Assembly (NCBI GenBank): GCA_016780605.1
Contig: JADHLS010000110.1
Coordinates: forward strand, 1 to 10,409
Source: Reyranella sp.
GTDB lineage: Bacteria; Pseudomonadota; Alphaproteobacteria; Reyranellales; Reyranellaceae
Direction of reading: 5' to 3'
Length of the DNA: 10,409 nt
The position numbers and the translations under genes are program-made. The notes under the pieces were generated by a model. That model was not told the origin of the DNA. It worked only from the letters and a program-made list of their open reading frames with translations, and searched no databases. Below, piece after piece: positions 1-7,018 of the stretch (position 1 is the stretch's first letter; each line of letters starts with the position of its first letter).

Positions 1-837
1 GTCGCGGGTCACCGCGCCGAAGCGCAAGGCAGGCCCTTCCTTGACCTCGGCGACGTCGCGGACGCGAATCGGCGTCGCTTCGCGGGTGACAATGACGATA
101 TTGGCGATGTCCTGGACATTCGAGACGCGTCCCAAGCCGCGGACCAGATACTGCTCCTTGCCGCGGTCGATGTACTGCCCGCCGACCTGCCGATTGTTGG
201 CATCCAGCGCCTCCATGACGTCCTTGTATCTGAGGCCGTACTTCATCAGGCGCTGCGGATCGATCTGCACCTGGTACTGCATCTCGAGACCGCCCCACGA
301 GGTAACATCATCGACGCCGGGCGCCGTGCGCAGCAGGAGACGAACGGTCCAGTCCTGCAGCGTCCGAAGGTCCATGTCGGAAAGCTTCTTGTCCGCCGAC
401 TCGATGGTGTACCAGAGCACTTGCCCGAGCCCGGTCGAGTTGGGACCGAGTTCCGGCTCTCCGTAGCCGGCGGGGATGCGCGTCTTGGCCTCGGCCAGTT
501 TCTCGTCCACCAGGCGGCGCGCGAAGTAAATATCGGTCGAATCGGTGAAATACACACTGACATAGGAGAGGCCGAACAGGGACACCGAGCGGACCTGCTC
601 CACCCCCGGCAACCCTGCCATCGCCGTCTCTATCGGCACGGTGAGCAGGGTTTCCACGTCCTCCGCCGCGAGCCCCGGCGATTCCGTATAGACGTTCACC
701 TGCACCGGCGTGACGTCGGGAAAGGCGTCGACCGGCACCTGCTGAAAGGCGCGCACGCCGAGAAACACGACGATCGCGAACGCCACGATCACGAGGAGCT
801 TATTGCGCAGCGACAGCGCCACGATGCCAGTCAGCAT
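1..837 (-). CDS. Heavy-metal efflux RND transporter permease (CzcA/CusA family), N-terminal part
   Basis: Inner-membrane proton-driven pump subunit of a tripartite metal exporter. Only the first 279 residues are in the window; the gene continues past base 1 (family members are about 1,030-1,060 residues). The ATG at 837 has an AGGAG ribosome site about 9 bases upstream that overlaps the stop of the adaptor gene, so the two are probably translationally coupled. Visible: a short cytoplasmic start, TM1 at about residues 13-31, then the first periplasmic porter subdomain with the family's hallmark VPVDAFPDVTPVQV stretch (residues 34-47), followed by SPGLAAEDVE, and later RLMKYGL and VGGQYIDRG. 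This pattern is typical of the heavy-metal RND class rather than the AcrB drug class. The TM4 charged residues that separate Zn/Co/Cd pumps from Cu/Ag pumps lie outside the window, so the substrate is open. The partner is the adaptor just upstream. Confidence 0.95.
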   Translation of the reverse strand, partial: MLTGIVALSLRNKLLVIVAFAIVVFLGVRAFQQVPVDAFPDVTPVQVNVYTESPGLAAEDVETLLTVPIETAMAGLPGVEQVRSVSLFGLSYVSVYFTDSTDIYFARRLVDEKLAEAKTRIPAGYGEPELGPNSTGLGQVLWYTIESADKKLSDMDLRTLQDWTVRLLLRTAPGVDDVTSWGGLEMQYQVQIDPQRLMKYGLRYKDVMEALDANNRQVGGQYIDRGKEQYLVRGLGRVSNVQDIANIVIVTREATPIRVRDVAEVKEGPALRFGAVTRD

Positions 838-848
838 GGGACCTGCTC

Positions 849-2033
849 CTAGTGGCTGTCGCCGATCTGTGACTTCAACAGCCTCGCCTTCAGGGCGTAG
901 ACGCCGGACACCACCACCCTGTCGCCCGGCTCGAGGCCCGACGTCACCACCACCATGCCGTTCTGGCGATCGCCGACCTCGACCGGTCTGGGCTCGAAAG
1001 CGTCGTCGTCGGCCACAAACACGGTCATTTGACCCTGCAGCAGCACCACGGCGTTCTCCGGAACGCGCAACGCCGCTCGATGCAAAGCCGTTTCGATGTC
1101 GACGTTGGCGAAGAGGCCCGGCCTCAGGCGTCCGTCAGAGTTGGCAACCTCGACCCGCGCAACGGCGGTGCGGGTATCCTTGTCGAGGATGTTGCCGACG
1201 TAGGTGACCTTGCCGGCGAAGCGCTGCCCGGGGTAAGCGCTCACCGTGATGCTGGCGGGCGCGCCAACCACGACCTGAGCCAGGTCACGATCATAAAGAT
1301 TGGTCTCGACCCAGACGGTCGAGAGATCGGCGACGGTGAAAAGCGCCTGATACGCCTGCGCGTATTCTCCCAGGACGGCGGTCCGCTCGACCACCGTGCC
1401 GGCGAGCGGGGCATTGACGGCGAGGAGCGCAGGCGACGTTCCGTCGGGGGCCGCACCGGCGACGCCGAGCGTTGCCAGCCGCGCCTCGCTGGCGGAGAGC
1501 GCCGCTCGGGCGCGCTCGTAGTCGGAGCGCGTGCGCAGCAGGTCCTTCTGGGCAATCGAGCCATCAGTGGAGAGCTTCTGTGCGCGCTCCAGATTCAGTC
1601 GAGCCAATTCGAGTTCGGTCTGGTTCTGCAGATAGCCGGTCCGGGCCTCGGCCAGCTCAGGACTCTCCAGCACCGCGAGCAAGGCGCCCGCCTGGACTTG
1701 CGCCCCGACGTCCACCGCAATCTTCACCAGGCGGCCTGCAACGGGCGCACTCACTCGAGCGAAGCCGTTTCGATTGGGCCCGATCGTGCCGAAGGCGGCA
1801 AGCGCCGTCGTGTATTCCTTGGTCTCGATGTGTTCGATCTTGATGCCGGCGCGGCGAATCTCGTCGGCCGACAGCACGATACCTTCGTGCGTCTCGGGAT
1901 TGCCGGGCTCAGCCTTGTGGGCCTCGTTGCTCGGTGTCGCGACCTTCGGAGCGAGGTAGGCGGTTGCCATTCCCGCGACCAGGATGACAAACGCAATCGT
2001 ACTGATGAAGAAAGTCGATCTTGAACGAAACAT
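849..2033 (-). CDS. RND efflux periplasmic adaptor subunit (HlyD/CzcB family)
   Basis: Membrane-fusion protein linking the inner-membrane RND pump to an outer-membrane channel. The open frame reaches 2324, but I choose the ATG at 2033: it gives 394 residues, is preceded by GAGGA 6 bases upstream, and opens with a signal-anchor (hydrophobic residues 7-29). The longer N-terminus is low-complexity Arg/Ser-rich and looks non-coding. Domains seen: first half of the barrel-sandwich (lipoyl-like) at about 92-122 (RVSAPVAGRLVKI...GALLAVLESPELAEA), an alpha-hairpin at about 123-192, the second lipoyl half at 204-225 (VNAPLAGTVVERTAV), a beta-barrel at about 235-315 (LSTVWVETNLYDRD, LRPGLFANVDIE) and a membrane-proximal domain from about 320 (RVPENAVVLLQGQ). 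This order is that of the CzcB/CusB group. It lacks the long His-rich N-terminus seen in some CzcB proteins. Its gene ends 11 bases before the RND start. Confidence 0.93.
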   Translation of the reverse strand: MFRSRSTFFISTIAFVILVAGMATAYLAPKVATPSNEAHKAEPGNPETHEGIVLSADEIRRAGIKIEHIETKEYTTALAAFGTIGPNRNGFARVSAPVAGRLVKIAVDVGAQVQAGALLAVLESPELAEARTGYLQNQTELELARLNLERAQKLSTDGSIAQKDLLRTRSDYERARAALSASEARLATLGVAGAAPDGTSPALLAVNAPLAGTVVERTAVLGEYAQAYQALFTVADLSTVWVETNLYDRDLAQVVVGAPASITVSAYPGQRFAGKVTYVGNILDKDTRTAVARVEVANSDGRLRPGLFANVDIETALHRAALRVPENAVVLLQGQMTVFVADDDAFEPRPVEVGDRQNGMVVVTSGLEPGDRVVVSGVYALKARLLKSQIGDSH

Positions 2034-2039
2034 GACGCA

Positions 2040-2055
2040 TCCTCGTCGGCGAGGA
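2040..2055 (-). promoter_or_regulatory. Ribosome site of the adaptor gene inside a small hairpin
   Basis: On the minus strand the Shine-Dalgarno GAGGA lies in the 3' arm of a 6-bp stem (TCCTCG / CGAGGA, 4-base loop) just upstream of the ATG at 2033. The site decides the start of the adaptor gene. If the hairpin forms it would lower ribosome access, perhaps tying adaptor translation to passage of ribosomes from upstream. The pairing is directly visible; the effect is inference. Confidence 0.35.
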
Positions 2056-2093
2056 CGACTGGCCGCCGCAACGCATGCGTCGGCGATCCGCCC

Positions 2094-2154
2094 TAGCTGG
2101 CTACTCGGTTGGGAAGGCGGTGCGCCCGAAGGGCGCACCGGTCTCAACCAGCTA
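2094..2154 (-). repeat. Intergenic stem-loop between the small Cys protein and the adaptor gene
   Basis: A perfect 10-bp stem, CGGTGCGCCC (2118-2127) with GGGCGCACCG (2131-2140), has a 3-base loop (GAA on the plus strand). An outer pair, TAGCTGG (2094-2100) with CCAGCTA (2148-2154), brackets it, so the whole block can fold as an extended hairpin. It includes the stop codon of the upstream small gene. There is no T-run after it on the minus strand, so a classical Rho-independent terminator is unlikely. An mRNA processing or stability element, or a partial terminator setting the ratio of upstream to downstream genes, fits better. Confidence 0.55.
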
Positions 2155-2563
2155 CCGGCGGGCCGCGAGGATCGAATTGAGTGGGAGGTGGGGATACGAC
2201 TGCTGGCGGCGCCCGTGGTTGCGTCAGCCGAACCGGCGCCCAGCCGCAGACCGGATGAGCGCTCGCGGGAAGGAGTACGGCATTCGCCCCTGCAGTACGC
2301 ACGAGATCGTGATGACCAGCGCAAACGGCGCGTTCACAAAACGTGCATTTAGTGAGCCGTTCATGCGCGCATGGGGCTGCGAGCACTCTGCGTTGCGCGA
2401 TTTCGCTGGCAGCGCCAATCGCCGTCGTTGCCGCCTTGGCCGTGGCTGGCATGAAGGCTGCCCCCGCCAAAACGAGCACAGCACTCAAACCGACCCACGC
2501 CAACAGCAGGCGCGGCCGCCAGAAGGAAGTTGGAGTGTGTACCAGAAGCCTACACCGCTTCAT
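2144..2563 (-). CDS. Small exported or membrane-anchored Cys-containing protein, unknown function
   Basis: I do not recognise this protein with certainty. From the ATG at 2563 it has 139 residues; a GTG at 2620 would add 19. It opens with a basic stretch and a hydrophobic segment (about residues 18-36) ending in an AKA-like signal-peptidase site (42-44). The rest is probably periplasmic. It contains a CTFCERAVC cluster (C73, C76, C81), further Cys at 65 and 106, a His pair at 84-85, and a Pro-rich tail with RAPPA and RGPPVAG. Small secreted proteins of roughly this shape (DUF2946-like) often sit beside metal-efflux genes, but this assignment is weak. It lies between the NicO-type transporter and the RND adaptor on the same strand, so it probably shares their transcript. 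The start is uncertain because only a weak GGCGG precedes the ATG. An overlapping minus-strand frame at 2224-2484 is also open, which lowers confidence. Confidence 0.45.
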   Translation of the reverse strand: MKRCRLLVHTPTSFWRPRLLLAWVGLSAVLVLAGAAFMPATAKAATTAIGAASEIAQRRVLAAPCAHERLTKCTFCERAVCAGHHDLVRTAGANAVLLPASAHPVCGWAPVRLTQPRAPPAVVSPPPTQFDPRGPPVAG

Positions 2564-2666
2564 TGAGCCGCCAATACCGCATCTCCCGGATGTGATGCTA
2601 TTACGCGTCCTGGCCTCCACTCAGGCTGCGACGCTTCGCCAGTCCACGGCAGCTCTTTTGGCTCGT

Positions 2667-3737
2667 CTAGAATCCCCAAAAAATGATGCCTACACCGAGG
2701 AACAGGATGAGCGCGCCGAGAGCCCCGCTCTCGTAGCGTTCCAATAGTCCGAGGCGCAGACGGGCGATCCCTGACAAGGTCAGCCACGTGAAGACGACCA
2801 TGCCGGCGATCGTCGCCAAGGCCAGCACCGCGCTCAGGATGACAAACCCGGTCCAGCCGTATGAGAGTCCCGACAGATAAACAGGCAGGAACCCCTCGCA
2901 TGGCGAGAATGTCAGGAGGGTGAACAAGCCGAGGATTACTGCCCGGTCGGTTGGGGCCCTCTTGACCGACGGACTTGCTTGCACTGCCGCCTGGCCCGCG
3001 GTTGCATCATGTTGGTGCTCTACGAACCGGATCTCGTGGTCATGGGCGTGATTACCGTGGGAAAGGCTGAGGCGCGCATCGAACTCGTGCGGCTCCGGAA
3101 TTTCCTCGAGCGACTCCAGGTAACCGCCGCGAGCGACGAACGTGAAAGCCTGGCGCGTGCCATCAGGACGCACGGTCTCGAGGGAGAGGGCCGCTGGATC
3201 CGGCAATGCCTGCACCGCACCCTCGGCGTGGACGCGGAATCTCGGCGGAACGCCTTCTTCGTACACTTCCAGCACCAGCACGCCGTGGCCAGTGTCGATC
3301 CGCTTCGTCTCGGAAGCATGATCGTGATCACCATGGCCATGACGATGGTCGTGCGCCCCGTGCCCATAAGAATGATGGCCGTGGCCATGATGAGTGTGGC
3401 CGCCGAAGTGGTGGTGACCGTGCCCGCCGCCTCGCGCCTGCCGAACGAGATAGTAGAGCCCGAAGAGGATCAGCGCTCCGCCAGCGATCCAGGGAAAAAC
3501 ATCGCCGGTCCACTTGTTCGTCTCGATGCCGAGCCAGACCACGAGAACGCCGAGAAGCACGGTGAACAGCACGTGGCCCAAACTGCAGAACGCAACGACC
3601 GCGAGGGTCTTTGCCTTGTTCCAGTGCTGCCCGCGACTGGCGAGGACGAACGGCAGCCAATGGGTCGGGATGGCCGCATGCGCGAACGCGACGACGAAGC
3701 CCGTCATCGCGACGGACAGGAAGAACGCTTCGGTCAT
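2667..3737 (-). CDS. NicO/RcnA-like nickel/cobalt transporter with His-rich loop
   Basis: Predicted inner-membrane metal exporter of 356 residues. Six hydrophobic segments are visible in two groups of three: about 5-32, 44-70 and 82-99, then about 265-290, 297-324 and 338-356. The first segment carries HAAIPTH (H20, H26), reminiscent of the conserved paired His of RcnA/NicO proteins. The fourth carries SPCEGFLPVY, which looks like its counterpart in the second half. Between the halves, residues 106-140 hold 17 His, followed by a soluble beta-type domain (about 150-240) and a second His patch (227-243). The His loop may bind or buffer metal. The gene starts 13 bases after the CsoR/RcnR-type repressor stop, echoing the rcnR-rcnA pairing, so Ni/Co efflux is the best guess. 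Other divalent metals are possible. Confidence 0.8.
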   Translation of the reverse strand: MTEAFFLSVAMTGFVVAFAHAAIPTHWLPFVLASRGQHWNKAKTLAVVAFCSLGHVLFTVLLGVLVVWLGIETNKWTGDVFPWIAGGALILFGLYYLVRQARGGGHGHHHFGGHTHHGHGHHSYGHGAHDHRHGHGDHDHASETKRIDTGHGVLVLEVYEEGVPPRFRVHAEGAVQALPDPAALSLETVRPDGTRQAFTFVARGGYLESLEEIPEPHEFDARLSLSHGNHAHDHEIRFVEHQHDATAGQAAVQASPSVKRAPTDRAVILGLFTLLTFSPCEGFLPVYLSGLSYGWTGFVILSAVLALATIAGMVVFTWLTLSGIARLRLGLLERYESGALGALILFLGVGIIFWGF

Positions 3738-3750
3738 GGAGAGTTGGCCG

Positions 3751-4029
3751 TCAGAGGTACCTGGCGATCAGCTTGAACTCATCGATCGGCTGACGCTCTT
3801 TGCGAGGCAGATCCCCGATGACATCTTCGAGGCAATGGTCGAGATGGTCCCGAATGAACGTCTTCTTGGCCTGGCCGATCGCCTTCTCGACCGCGTGCAA
3901 CTGCTGGGCGACATCGAGGCAGGAACGCCCGGCCTCGATCATCTCGACAACCGAACGCAGATGACCTTCGGCGCGCTTCAGCCGCTTGACGACGTCGGGG
4001 TGGGTCTCATGAACGGACGATCTCGACAT
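3751..4029 (-). CDS. CsoR/RcnR-family metal-sensing transcriptional repressor
   Basis: All-helical 92-residue DNA-binding repressor of the DUF156 family; members bind GC-tract operators and let go on binding metal. Family features seen: HPDVVKRLKRAEGHLRSVVEMIE near the N-terminus (residues 10-32), C37 in RSCLDV, and DHLDHC with H62, H65 and C66. The spacing C37 - H62 - C66 (25 then 4) is that of the Cys-His-Cys triad of CsoR and InrS. RcnR has His at the last position, and the H3 it uses, 32 residues before the Cys, is Ser here (S5), although H7 and H10 are close. The residues therefore allow Cu(I) or Ni, while the adjacent NicO-type transporter favours Ni/Co. It is first gene of the minus-strand metal operon and divergent from the P-type ATPase. 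The likely operator lies 10 bases upstream of the ATG. Confidence 0.93.
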   Translation of the reverse strand: MSRSSVHETHPDVVKRLKRAEGHLRSVVEMIEAGRSCLDVAQQLHAVEKAIGQAKKTFIRDHLDHCLEDVIGDLPRKERQPIDEFKLIARYL

Positions 4030-4035
4030 GCGAGC

Positions 4036-4063
4036 ATCCTATCCCCCTGGAGGGGATATGCAA
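4036..4063 (-). promoter_or_regulatory. Probable promoter and CsoR/RcnR-type operator of the metal operon
   Basis: A perfect inverted repeat, TATCCCC (4040-4046) and GGGGATA (4052-4058) around a 5-base centre, matches the known style of CsoR/RcnR operators: G/C tracts flanked by AT ends. On the minus strand it falls between a TTGCAT -35-like box (4058-4063) and a TAGGAT -10-like box (4036-4041) with a 16-base spacer, so a bound repressor would block RNA polymerase. The dyad is directly visible. The promoter boxes are approximate matches. They would place the transcript start at or very near the ATG at 4029, i.e. a leaderless message, unless AGGAT serves as ribosome site instead. Confidence 0.7.
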
Positions 4064-4259
4064 GACCGACATGCGGCGGCATCGGTGCCGCGCCGCCCGC
4101 GTAATAGTGTACGCCGTGACGGGGAGATAGCTTGCCTTCCGTAAGAGGGGAGACTCCACGCGCCCTTCTCTTGTTGCATTGATTGACGGTTCCCATCCTC
4201 ACCTTTCCAGCCGACGAATGCGTTGACGGTACGAGATGGAGCCAAGGAACGGACCGGCA
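4064..4259. other. Rest of the divergent intergenic region between the repressor and the P-type ATPase
   Basis: No gene is supported here. It should hold the ATPase promoter, but no convincing -35/-10 pair or MerR-type dyad is seen on the plus strand. The 8-base sequence TTGACGGT occurs twice, at 4183-4190 and 4223-4230, exactly 40 bp apart; each contains a TTGACG -35-like hexamer. GGGGAGA also occurs twice, near 4121 and 4147. A long antisense open frame crosses this region but is a shadow of the ATPase gene. Confidence 0.5.
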
Positions 4260-6563
4260 ATGGCACAGGCACACCTTCACGACCACGCACACGAGGGCGG
4301 TCATGGGCATGACCACTCGCACGAGGCGGACGCCTGCTGCGGCACAACGGAGCCCGCCGCCCCCGCGCGCAATATCGCGGGTCGCACGTTCAAGGTGCAG
4401 GGAATGGATTGCGCCGAGGAGGTATCGGTCCTGAGGCAGGCGGTCGGGCCGGTTGTCGGCGGCGCGGACCGGCTGGCGTTCGATGTCCTGAACGGGCGCA
4501 TGACGGTATTGGACCCGGCGCGCGAGGTGCCGTCGAATGCCATCGTGGCGGTGGTCGCGGCGACCGGCATGAAGGCGGCGCCTTGGGAGGCAGGTCCTCG
4601 CCCACCGGACGACGGCCATCGGCGCCAGCAGCTCCTGTTCACGGCGGCGAGCGGCGTCGCGGTGCTGTCGGGGATGGTGCTTCACGTCCTGTCGTCGAAC
4701 AGCCTCGCCGACGCATTGCGCCTGTTCGTCGACCATGCCGGACAATCGATGCCATGGACCGAGATCGCAGCCTATGTCGCCGCGGCGATGCTCGGTGGCC
4801 GCTTCGTCGCGATCAAAGCCTGGTACGCCTTGCGCAACCTGCGGCCGGATATGAACTTGCTGATGGTCGTGGCTGTGCTCGGCGCGATGCTCATCGGGGA
4901 GTGGTTCGAAGCCGCGACGGTCGCCTTTCTGTTCGCCTTGTCGCTTGCGCTCGAAAGCTGGAGCGTCGGCCGCGCGCGACGGGCCATCGCGGCCCTGCTT
5001 GACATCGCCCCGCCGACGGCACGCCTCTTGAAGCCGGACGGATCGGAGACCGAGGTGCCGGTGGCGCAGATGAGCCCCGGCGACCGCTTCGTCGTGAGGG
5101 GTGGAGAGCGCATCGCCCTCGACGGCCGCGTGGCCATGGGCTCGAGCGCGGTGAACCAGGCGCCGATCACGGGCGAGAGCGTGCCGGTCGAGAAACAGGC
5201 GGGGTCGGAGGTCTACGCCGGCACGATCAACGGCGACGGGACGCTCACCATCGAGGCAAGCAAGGCAGCCGAGGACACCACGCTCGCCCGCATCATCCAG
5301 ATGGTCGAGCAGGCTCATGCCCGTCGTGCCCCGTCGGAGCAGTGGGTGGAACGCTTTGCGCGGATCTACACGCCCGCGGTGATGGGACTGGCGCTGCTGG
5401 TGTTCCTGGTGCCGCCGCTCGCCTTCGGCGCGAGCTGGGAGGCCTGGTTCTACAACGCGCTGGTGCTGCTAGTGATCGGCTGCCCCTGCGCCCTCGTCAT
5501 TTCGACGCCCGTCTCCATTGTCGCCGCGCTCGCTTCGTCGGCGCGGGCAGGTGTTCTCGTGAAAGGAGGCGCCTTTATCGAACTACCGGCGCACCTGCGG
5601 GCGATCGCCATGGACAAGACGGGAACCCTGACGCGGGGCGAGCCCGAGGTGGTGGATGTCATTCCCTTGAACAACCATTCCGAACCGGAATTGCTGGCAC
5701 GCGCGGCCGCGCTAGAGGCCCGTTCGACGCATCCGCTCGCGCGCGCCATCCTTCGCCATGCTGAGCTGAAAGGCGTGACGCCCGAACCAGCCAACGACGT
5801 ACAGGCCCTGAAGGGCAAGGGACTGACTGGCACGTTCGACGGCTCGCCATTCTGGCTCGGGTCGCACCGCTATGTCGTGGAGCGCGGACAGGATACGGCG
5901 GAAACCCTGCGGCAAGCCGAAACGCTGGAGAGTGACGGCAAGACCGTCATCGTCGTCGGCAACGCACGCCACGTGTGCGGCCTCATCGCGGTCGCCGACA
6001 CGGTCCGCCCGAACGCTCGCGCGGCGGTGGCGCACCTGCATGCCGCCGGCGTCCGGCATGTGATCATGCTGACAGGGGACAACAAGGCCACGGCGGAGGC
6101 GATCGGTCGGCAAGTCGGTGTCGACGAAGTACACGCCGAATTGCTCCCGGAGGACAAGCTGCGGAAGATCGAGCAGCTCGTCGACCGGTACCAGACTGTC
6201 GCCATGGTGGGTGACGGGATAAATGACGCCCCTGCGCTCGCGCGGGCGAACCTGGGAATTGCCATGGGCGCCGTGGGAAGTGATGCGGCCATCGAGACGG
6301 CCGACGTTGCCTTGATGACCGACGACATCTCGAGGCTTCCTTGGCTCATCCGTCACGCCAAGCGGACACTGGCTGTGATCCACCAGAACATCGCCTTCTC
6401 GCTGAGCGTCAAGGCACTGTTCTTCGTGCTGACATTCCTCGGAATGGCGAGCTTGTGGGGCGCGATTGCCGCAGACGTCGGCGCGTCGCTTCTCGTCGTG
6501 TTCAATGCCCTGCGCCTGCTACAGAGCAAGGATGTGACGCCGCCGGTTGGTACGCACCCGTAA
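4260..6563 (+). CDS. P1B-type heavy-metal-translocating ATPase (ZntA/CadA-like, Zn/Cd/Pb)
   Basis: ATP-driven exporter of soft divalent cations in the inner membrane, 767 residues from the ATG at 4260. That ATG has AAGGA 11 bases upstream; an in-frame ATG at 4236 would add 8 residues. The N-terminus is His-rich (8 His in residues 5-21, then CC at 26-27). One HMA domain follows with GMDCAEE (48-54), where the usual second Cys is Glu. Catalytic parts: TGES (304-307), the membrane metal site CPC (408-410), DKTGT (452-456, phosphorylated D452), the HP motif (H491) and GDGINDAP (651-658). K718 and D739 in the last two helices match the spacing of ZntA K693/D714, supporting the Zn/Cd/Pb subgroup. 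It is transcribed away from the CsoR-type repressor, which may or may not control it. A distinct MerR-family gene also lies downstream. Confidence 0.95.
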   Translation: MAQAHLHDHAHEGGHGHDHSHEADACCGTTEPAAPARNIAGRTFKVQGMDCAEEVSVLRQAVGPVVGGADRLAFDVLNGRMTVLDPAREVPSNAIVAVVAATGMKAAPWEAGPRPPDDGHRRQQLLFTAASGVAVLSGMVLHVLSSNSLADALRLFVDHAGQSMPWTEIAAYVAAAMLGGRFVAIKAWYALRNLRPDMNLLMVVAVLGAMLIGEWFEAATVAFLFALSLALESWSVGRARRAIAALLDIAPPTARLLKPDGSETEVPVAQMSPGDRFVVRGGERIALDGRVAMGSSAVNQAPITGESVPVEKQAGSEVYAGTINGDGTLTIEASKAAEDTTLARIIQMVEQAHARRAPSEQWVERFARIYTPAVMGLALLVFLVPPLAFGASWEAWFYNALVLLVIGCPCALVISTPVSIVAALASSARAGVLVKGGAFIELPAHLRAIAMDKTGTLTRGEPEVVDVIPLNNHSEPELLARAAALEARSTHPLARAILRHAELKGVTPEPANDVQALKGKGLTGTFDGSPFWLGSHRYVVERGQDTAETLRQAETLESDGKTVIVVGNARHVCGLIAVADTVRPNARAAVAHLHAAGVRHVIMLTGDNKATAEAIGRQVGVDEVHAELLPEDKLRKIEQLVDRYQTVAMVGDGINDAPALARANLGIAMGAVGSDAAIETADVALMTDDISRLPWLIRHAKRTLAVIHQNIAFSLSVKALFFVLTFLGMASLWGAIAADVGASLLVVFNALRLLQSKDVTPPVGTHP

Positions 6564-6570
6564 TTGCGCC

Positions 6571-6690
6571 GGCGGATGCACCCTCGATAGGATTGGCGAG
6601 GCCAACGAGGTTCTCCTCTGCCTGGCCCGTTTGATCGGTCGCCAGCTGGCTCGCGAGGCCTTCGAGCGTGACCTATGTCGACCGCGGACC
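6571..6690 (+). pseudogene. Possible remnant of a small mobile-element-associated gene
   Basis: One plus-strand frame reads LDRIGEANEVLLCLARLIGRQLAREAFERD over about 6583-6672. The LARLIGRQLAREAFE pattern resembles small hypothetical proteins that often sit beside resolvases or integrases in alphaproteobacterial mobile elements. There is no clear start or ribosome site, and the frame runs into the antisense side of the YnfA gene. It may be a decayed piece or chance. The resemblance is from memory and was not searched. Confidence 0.3.
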
Positions 6691-7002
6691 GAAAAGGATG
6701 ATGGCCGCCCCGACGAGAACCACGATGGCTCCAACAATGTCCCAGCGGTCGGGTCGCGCTCCCTCGAGAAACCAGAGCCAAGCGATAGAGACCGCTACGT
6801 AGATACCGCCATAAGCAGCATAGGCACGGCCGGCATAATCAGAGTCGATCAGGGTCAGCAGCCAAGCAAACGCGACCAGACTGACGATACCCGGCAAGAT
6901 CCAGACCGGCGACTTGCCGCTCCGCAGCCAAACCCAGAAGGCGAAGCAACCGGCAATTTCCGTGATTGCCGCGCCGATATAGATCAAGAGAGCCTTGGCC
7001 AT
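6673..7002 (-). CDS. YnfA/UPF0060-family small integral membrane protein
   Basis: 109 residues with four predicted membrane helices (about 3-27, 32-52, 62-80 and 85-105). It carries the family signatures: [14 protein letters not shown] near residue 14, WLLTL at about 47, [12 protein letters not shown] at about 58-69 and a [16 protein letters not shown] end. Length and pattern match E. coli YnfA (108 residues), a relative of small multidrug-resistance transporters whose role is poorly defined. It begins 16 bases after the MerR-type regulator stop on the same strand, with no strong ribosome site, so the two are probably co-transcribed. YnfA genes recur in metal and drug resistance islands. A role in metal tolerance here is inference from neighbours. 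Confidence 0.92.
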   Translation of the reverse strand: MAKALLIYIGAAITEIAGCFAFWVWLRSGKSPVWILPGIVSLVAFAWLLTLIDSDYAGRAYAAYGGIYVAVSIAWLWFLEGARPDRWDIVGAIVVLVGAAIILFGPRST

Positions 7003-7018
7003 GCGATCTATCGAAGAC

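Noticed and set aside
1029..2024. 331-residue plus-strand open frame opposite the adaptor gene
   Set aside because: Antisense shadow of a clear CzcB-type adaptor; no family features or ribosome site.
2034..2324. N-terminal extension of the adaptor gene to 2324
   Set aside because: Arg/Ser-rich, precedes a strong ribosome site and signal-anchor at 2033, and overlaps the intergenic stem-loop.
2979..3776. 265-residue plus-strand open frame opposite the NicO-type gene
   Set aside because: Antisense shadow; the Met/Thr/Val-rich part is the complement of the His-rich loop.
3978..5318. 446-residue minus-strand open frame opposite the ATPase start
   Set aside because: It lies antisense to a well-supported P-type ATPase and its repressor, with Arg/His/Asp-rich low-complexity translation typical of shadow frames in GC-rich DNA.
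5712..6383. 223-residue minus-strand open frame
   Set aside because: Antisense shadow of the ATP-binding and hinge domain of the ATPase.
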